A program made the translations under genes and the position numbers. DNA of 64,000 bases from Kitasatospora kifunensis. Lineage in GTDB: Bacteria; Actinomycetota; Actinomycetes; Streptomycetales; Streptomycetaceae. The stretch spans positions 927,833 to 991,832 of the forward strand of contig NZ_JACHJV010000002.1 of NCBI RefSeq assembly GCF_014203855.1, given 5' to 3'. Shown piece by piece: positions 59,099 to 64,000 of the stretch. How positions within the stretch are numbered: position 1 is the stretch's first letter; each line of letters opens with the position of its first letter. The notes below the pieces were generated by a model. The model was not told where the DNA came from. It did no database searches and saw only the letters and a list, made by a program, of their open reading frames with translations.

Positions 59099-59192
59099 CC
59101 CATCATCATGATGCCCGCCTGTCTGCCCTGGCCCCAGCTGTTTTCGGTAGATCGCCGGTCTCGCTGCTGAAGGACGGTCTTCGTGATCTGCC

Positions 59193-59560
59193 ATGCGGAA
59201 TGATGGCGGCATGCATGGTGGCGGGGATGGCTTGTTCGAGATCGCGCCGGTCGAGAGGAAGCAACCGAGGTCTCGATCGGCGGCGGTGGACAAGCGGTTC
59301 CGGGCGTTCGACCCGCACCAGGTCCTGCTGCTGCCGCCGTCGCTGGACGACTGGCTTCCCGAGGGGCACCTGGCCCGGTTCGTCGCGGACCTGGTCGACG
59401 AGGTGCTCGACCTCTCGCCGGTGCTGGCGGACTACACCGAGAAGCGCGGCTACCCGCCCTACGACCCCCGGCTGATGCTGCGTCTGCTGATCTACGGCTA
59501 CACCACCGGCGTGCGCTCCTCCCGGGCGATCGAGCGCAAGTGTGTTGATGACGTGGCGTT
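59193..59560 (+). mobile_element. IS transposase N-terminal fragment (IS1182-like, DUF772)
   Basis: ATG 59193 (or 59211) opens a transposase: DPHQVLLLPPSLDDWLPEGH, LARFVADLVDEVLDLSPVLA, YPPYDPRLMLRLLIYGYTTG and VRSSRAIERKCVDDVAFR. This is the DUF772-type N-terminal domain of IS1182-family elements. After about 59560 the sequence switches abruptly to the minus-strand DUF4365 gene, so the remaining transposase and right end are gone. Ends of the IS were not identified with confidence. Confidence 0.8.
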
Positions 59561-62448
59561 CCGGTGCACACCTGAGGCATGTCGACGGCGGAGAACTGGG
59601 CGAACAACGAGTCCCAGCGGCCCGGCAGCAGGCTGCTGACGTACAACGCGCTGGGGTCGACGACGACCGGGCCGTCCAGGGCCGCGGCCGCGGCGTCCCG
59701 CTCCGACGCGGTGACCGTCGGGTCGGTGCTGCAGGCGGGAATGAGGCCGGCGCCGCGCTGGACCAAGGAAAGCATGTAGGGGCGCTGGATGGTGCTCGCG
59801 ATCAGCCCGAGCGCCGCGTCGCCGTCGCGGACGGCCTGGCAGATCTCCTCGTGGGTCTCACTCAGGTCAGCCTGGTCCGACAGGATCGCCCGTAAGGCGG
59901 CCGGGCCGGGGATCCCGGCCACGGTCCTCGGGCTGTCCCCGGGATGGCGCTCCTGAAAGGCGGCGGTCGCCCTGGCAGCGCGGGAACGCAGCTCGCTGAG
60001 CTCGTCCGGCGAGGGATGGGGCGCCCACGGGGAGCCGAAGCGTGCGCTGTCGGGATCGTGCGCAACGGCCAGGGCCAGGTCGACGGCGTCCAGCGCGCGG
60101 GCGACGACCAGAGAGTCGTCGGCGAACCGGTCGCACAGGTCCAACATCGCGTGGGCGCCGCGCGGCGTCCACGGTTGCCGGGCTGTCAGCGGAATCCAGA
60201 TCAGGGCCTCCATCCGCTGCGTGGGCGCGACCTGGTACCGCTCGCACACCTTCCACGCCTCGTCCCACAGACGCAGGTTGTACAGCGCGCCGATCCGGCA
60301 CCACACGAAGTCGTCGGTCAGCGGCTCGATGCCGGCCAGGGCCGCGGGCCCAGCGCCGGGGTGGGCGCGGGCGATCTCGTCCAGGCCGCTCAGGGCGTGC
60401 TCGGCGGCACCACTCAAGTCGGCCTCCGTGTTGGCCTGGCGGATCAGGCCGTGCAGAAGCCGCAGCCGGATCTGGTGGGGTGTGCTGGACCGAGTGAGCA
60501 GCCGCAACGCCTGGGCGCGGGCGGCCTGGTGGTCGTTCGCGCGGCGCAGCACGTCGAGCGCGGCCAGTTCCAGGTGCGGGTCGGAAAGACGGGCGGCGCC
60601 CTCCTGCAGGATGGCCGCGGCCTCATCCGGGTTGCCGTCGGCTTCCGTGATGTCGGCCAGGCACAGCACCGCGTGCACACTGGAACGCAGGTACGGGCGC
60701 AGGAACCGCACCGCGTCGGCCGAGTCGCCGCGCTGGTGGTGGGCCTTGGCTGCCATCACCGCGTAGACGTCCTCGCGCACCGTGCCGGCGGCCCGCAACT
60801 CCTCCAGCTCCGCCACCGGCCACTGGCCCAGGTCGGTCAACTGCTGCACGGCCACGAACCGCAGCTCGTCCGTGGTCGCCGCCCGTAGCGCCTCCTGCCA
60901 CACCGGAATCTGCTTCTCGACCGGTGCGTTGGTGGCCGTGACCCGCATGGCGGCGAGCTCGGGGCCGTGCACCGGGGAGGTCGTGGTCGAGCGCTCCGCG
61001 AGCGCGTCGCCGAGTTCGATCCGGCCGTCGCGGTAGGCGATGCGGGCGGCGAGCGCGGCCAGGTGCGGCGCCACCGCCTCCCGCTCGGTGGCCTCCCCGT
61101 CGGGCTCGGGCAGGGCAACAGCGAGGGCTGCGTCGACGTCCGGGAGCAGGATCCGCGCGCGCAGCAGCACCTCGGCGGCCACCTCGCTGGGACCGGCCCA
61201 GCGGCGGCGGTCCGCCCGCGCTTCTTCCGCCAGCCGCACGGCGCGCCGCAGATCGGCGTCGCGACTGGCCGAGGCATGGGTGTTGAGCCGCTCCAGCAGG
61301 ACCTGGGCCACGTGGACCTGAGCCGTCGCGCTGCCCGGACACAGATCCAGCGCAGCCTGGTAGTGCTCCAGCGCCTCGTCCAGGTCCTGGCGGCGGCGGG
61401 CCTGCTCGCCCAGGAAGAGCCGCGCGGTCGCGTTCCCCTCCCAGTCCGCGGCAGCCTGCTGGGAGAGCTCCGCAGGGACGGGAACCGGCCCCGGCTTGCC
61501 GGCGTGGTCCAGCATGGCCAGCCCGACGGCGGCCAGCACCCGCCCCTCGTCCGACTCGCGCACCGCCTCCAGCGACGTCCGCGCTCGCTGGGGATCACTC
61601 GCCATCTCGAACAACCCGGCGATCGCCCGCCAGCGGTCCCTCGGGGCCGCCCCGGCATCGACTGCGCGCCGGTACGCTTCCGCGGCCCGGTCCGGCAGCG
61701 TGTGCTCGTTGGCGTAGCCGCCGACCGCGAGCCACACCTCGTCCTCGTCCGGACCCTTCCACACCGTCGACTTGTCCGTGTGGCCGGAGAGCCATCGGGG
61801 AGTCCGATTGAGCAGCAGCTCACACGCGGCGTCCGGGTCGTTGCGCATCTGAGCCAGCGTCGCGGCCAGCCGCTCGATGGGGCGACGCGCCTTGAGGTCG
61901 GGGCCGGGGACGCCGGCGTGCAGGCGGGCGAGCAGTCCGACTGCCTCCCGGGGCAGCATGCCCAGGTCGTCGTAGAAGCTGGTGAGGGCACGGTCCCCGC
62001 GCTGGCGCGGCGCGTCGGCCAGTGCAGAGAGCGCAGCCAGGGATCCGTTGCCGAGCATCTGCTCGCGGGGCACCTCGATCTTCCAGCCCTCGCCGGTGGA
62101 CCGGACCGTGTCGGTGGTGACGGCCTGCCAGTACGCGGTCCGGCTCTCCAGGTCGACCAGGACGATGATCACGGGGAGGTCATGGTTGAGCCAGTACTGC
62201 TGGTACTTGTCCCCGAAAGGGAACCACCAGCCGTTGCCGGACGGGGTTCCGAAGAACGAGGGGCCGGTCTTGACCTGCGCGGCGATGTGCCGCCCGGTTC
62301 CCTGACCATGGGCGGCCACCTCGACGTAGAAGTCGACGCCGATGTCGGTGTCCTTGATCTCCCTCGGGACCCAGCCAGCCTCAAGGAACAGCTCCTCGAC
62401 AAGGGTTGCACCCCGGCGGCCTGTGATCTCTGTGGTGGCGACGTCCAT
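59561..62448 (-). CDS. DUF4365-TPR protein, 3' end cut off by IS fragment
   Basis: ATG 62448 starts a large protein, about 960 native residues to the junction. Residues about 1-140 form a DUF4365 domain: LFLEAGWVPREIKDTDIGVD, FYVEVAAHGQ and HIAAQVKTGPSFF, with D and QxK fitting a PD-(D/E)XK nuclease core. TPR-like helices fill residues about 200-850 (ARLFLGEQARRRQDLDEALE, HYQAALDLCPGSATAQVHVA). The last native part PVVVDPSALYVSSLLPGRWD resembles the start of a PIN-like domain and then stops matching where the IS begins; the frame reads on through the IS antisense to 59086. I infer a defence-type nuclease, truncated near its C-terminus. Confidence 0.72.
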
Positions 62449-62857
62449 CCCGCCAGTCTTCCATCCAGGAACGACAGTTCACGGGCCGGAGAGGGTCGCC
62501 GCTCGGCCTCCGTCCCGCTGCCCGCGGCCTCCGTCCCGCTCCCGGCGTCTCCGCGCCGCCCGCTGCCGGCTGTCTGGTCTGTGGTGCGGGGTTCACTCGT
62601 TCTCGTTACAACAATCCGCTCCGGGGGTGTACCGGTGTGGCTAGACTGACGGCCAGCGTTACACCTTCTGCGGGCTCCCGGGCTCCGGGCCCGGGTTGCC
62701 GTGCGTTGTCTGGTGGTCGTGCTGGTCCGGCGGTTCGGGCGGTTCGGTCCGTCCGGGCCGCCGGGTTCCTGTTCCCGCTGCGGGTGACCGGCCCGGCCGT
62801 GGTCGTGGCCGGTGTCGGTGGTTCGTCTTCCTCCCCCTGCCCTTTTCTGGAGTCCTG
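62449..62857. other. 409-bp divergent intergenic region
   Basis: This lies between the divergent starts at 62448 (minus) and 62858 (plus). TAGACT at 62642-62647 looks like a plus-strand -10, but no -35 fits at normal spacing. About 200 nt of untranslated leader would precede the plus gene. No gene is recognised. Confidence 0.4.
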
Positions 62858-64000
62858 GTGTCTTCCTCCCGTTCGCGTTTCTCCCGCGCCGTTGGTGGCA
62901 GTACCGGTGACGCCCTCGCGGGTGACGGTGCGTCGGTGGCGGGTGCGGGCGGTGCTCCGGTGGAGCCGGGCACCGCGCCCGCTGCCGCTGCCGGGGCTGC
63001 TCCGGCCGCAGGGGGAGGCGCGGCCGCCGCCCCGGCCGGTGGTGCTGCGCCGCGTCCGGCCCGGGCGGCCGGTTCCTCGCGCCGTTCCTCCGCCCGGACT
63101 GCTGCCGCTCCGTCCGCTCCGTCCGCCCGGGCCGGTGCGCCCGGCCCGGCCCCGGCCGGGGAGCCGGGGGCGGGGGCGGCCGGGTATCTGGTCCTGCCCG
63201 GCCCGGCGGACCCGCTGTGGACGGCCGTCCCGCTGGGGCTGCGTCAGAATCTGGCCATGCCCGCGTACCAGCTGGTGAACCCGGCGCGCGGTCACCTGGC
63301 CACCCCGGCGGGCCGCAAGCTGAAGGCCGCGCTCGGGGCCGCAGCCCGGGGCAAGATCACCGGGACGCACTGGCTCGTGCTGCTCACCGCCGCGCGTACC
63401 GCGTTCGGCGGTCCGGCCAGCGCCCGCGCCGAGCAGGCGTACTCGGGCCTCCAGGAGGTGGTGGCCGACTACCTGCGCCCGGCGCTGTCCGCCGTCGCCG
63501 TGGCCGAGTTCGCGGCCGGGGTGGAACTGGCCGCCACCGCGCCCGCCCCCGCCCCGGCGGCCGGGGCCCCCGCCCCGGAGCCGGCCGGCGACCTGGCCGA
63601 GCGCCTACGCGAGACCGCCGAGCACCCCGGGACGATCCTGGCGGTCACCAGCACGCGCACGACGACCGCGCAGACGGCCCTCGCCCGCTGCCTCACCGAC
63701 CTGGACCTGGGCCTGCCGGTCGTGCAGGTGAGCGGCCACGACCGCTCCTCCCTCGTCCGCGCCCTGTACACCCAGCTCGGCCTCGGCCGGCGCCGGCGGC
63801 TGCCTTCAGGACTGGCGGAGGCCGAGGACCTGATCACCACCGAGCTGCGGCGCGCCACCCGCCTGATCATCGCCACCGGCAGCCTCGGGCTGCGCCCCAC
63901 CGCGCTCCAGCTGCTGCACCGCCTGTGGGGGCCGAAGCCGTTCCCACTGGTGCTGGTCGGCGACACCACCCTCGACGGCCTCCTCCAGCGCCACGACCTG
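62858..64000 (+). CDS. TniB/TnsC-like degenerate ATPase, runs off right edge
   Basis: GTG 62858 with GGAG upstream opens a frame to the window edge, at least 381 residues. The N-terminal ~115 residues are Ala/Pro/Gly-rich and disordered. Residues about 125-235 include LVLPGPADPLWTAVPLGLRQ and THWLVLLTAARTAFGGPASA. The C-terminal part seen resembles a TniB/ExeA-type AAA module: TILAVTSTRTTTAQTALARC in place of a P-loop, VVQVSGHDRSSLVRALYTQL, RLIIATGSLGLRPTALQLLH in place of Walker B, and PLVLVGDTTLDGLLQRH like sensor 1. The GxxGxGKT Lys and the DE of Walker B are missing. It may be a non-hydrolysing target-binding protein. Confidence 0.55.
   Translation, partial: MSSSRSRFSRAVGGSTGDALAGDGASVAGAGGAPVEPGTAPAAAAGAAPAAGGGAAAAPAGGAAPRPARAAGSSRRSSARTAAAPSAPSARAGAPGPAPAGEPGAGAAGYLVLPGPADPLWTAVPLGLRQNLAMPAYQLVNPARGHLATPAGRKLKAALGAAARGKITGTHWLVLLTAARTAFGGPASARAEQAYSGLQEVVADYLRPALSAVAVAEFAAGVELAATAPAPAPAAGAPAPEPAGDLAERLRETAEHPGTILAVTSTRTTTAQTALARCLTDLDLGLPVVQVSGHDRSSLVRALYTQLGLGRRRRLPSGLAEAEDLITTELRRATRLIIATGSLGLRPTALQLLHRLWGPKPFPLVLVGDTTLDGLLQRHDL

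Noticed and set aside
59086..59560. C-terminal part of the 1120-codon DUF4365 ORF
   Set aside because: Translation becomes Arg/Pro/Ser-rich where it reads the IS transposase antisense; not native protein.

Overview
The window is very GC-rich actinobacterial DNA, most likely Streptomyces or a close relative. The evidence is frequent GTG starts, tight ATGA/GTGA overlaps between genes, and families typical of the genus: DUF5753/DUF397 regulators, BTAD domains, Replic_Relax, a Tad pilus locus and the TIGR02677-02680 Wadjet set. It reads as an accessory region such as a chromosome arm or large plasmid. It contains several dense operons separated by decayed gene fragments.

Layout. (1) 1-4.7 kb is a patchwork: the start of a ComB-like gene, the last part of a tyrosine integrase, an XRE gene, a zinc-ribbon protein with a degenerate recombinase fold, a DUF5753 protein, a HATPase whose ORF runs into a DapF-like N-terminus, and a regulator fragment. 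(2) 16.5-4.7 kb, minus strand, is a Tad/Flp pilus operon: lipoprotein, secreted PKD-like protein, CpaB/SAF, CpaE-like, CpaF/TadA, TadB, TadC, Flp-type pilin, two TadE-like pseudopilins, a TadG-like protein, and a membrane LysM-BTAD protein. (3) 24.2-17.0 kb, minus strand, is a coupled six-gene operon: fused double glycosyltransferase, cupin-nucleotidyltransferase, unknown protein, methyltransferase, SDR and CofE-like ligase. It ends in a strong hairpin and is read divergently from a TPR regulator across three GCTTGCA repeats. It is the best candidate here for an undescribed biosynthetic system. (4) 27.2-25.9 kb is a frameshifted PQQ-propeller lipoprotein. (5) 41.2-27.4 kb, minus strand, is a type IV secretion operon of the Gram-positive kind (TcpC/VirB8, VirB2-like, PrgI-like, VirB4, VirB6, NlpC/P60, VirD4) ending with a Replic_Relax gene. 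It starts behind five copies of GGCTTGCCC in both orientations.

(6) 41.5-49.5 kb holds a decayed small gene, a lone RAMA-domain protein, an HTH protein with a Cys-rich tail, small minus-strand genes, an XRE-DUF5753/DUF397 pair, and a short phage or phage-satellite remnant (broken capsid gene, HNH nuclease, P27 small terminase). (7) 58.1-49.6 kb, minus strand, is a complete type II Wadjet system, JetA-JetB-JetC-JetD, with every junction overlapping. (8) 58.5-64 kb holds a GNAT gene broken by one stop codon, an IS transposase fragment that has cut off the 3' end of a DUF4365-TPR protein, and, running off the right edge, a protein with a degenerate TniB/TnsC-like ATPase region.

Three coding regions are not evident from a simple complete-ORF view because they run off an edge or cross a stop: 245 to 1 (minus), 62858 to 64000 (plus), and the GNAT pseudogene at 58574-59098. 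No rRNA, tRNA or CRISPR array was seen. Family names come from recognising motifs by eye, not from a database search.
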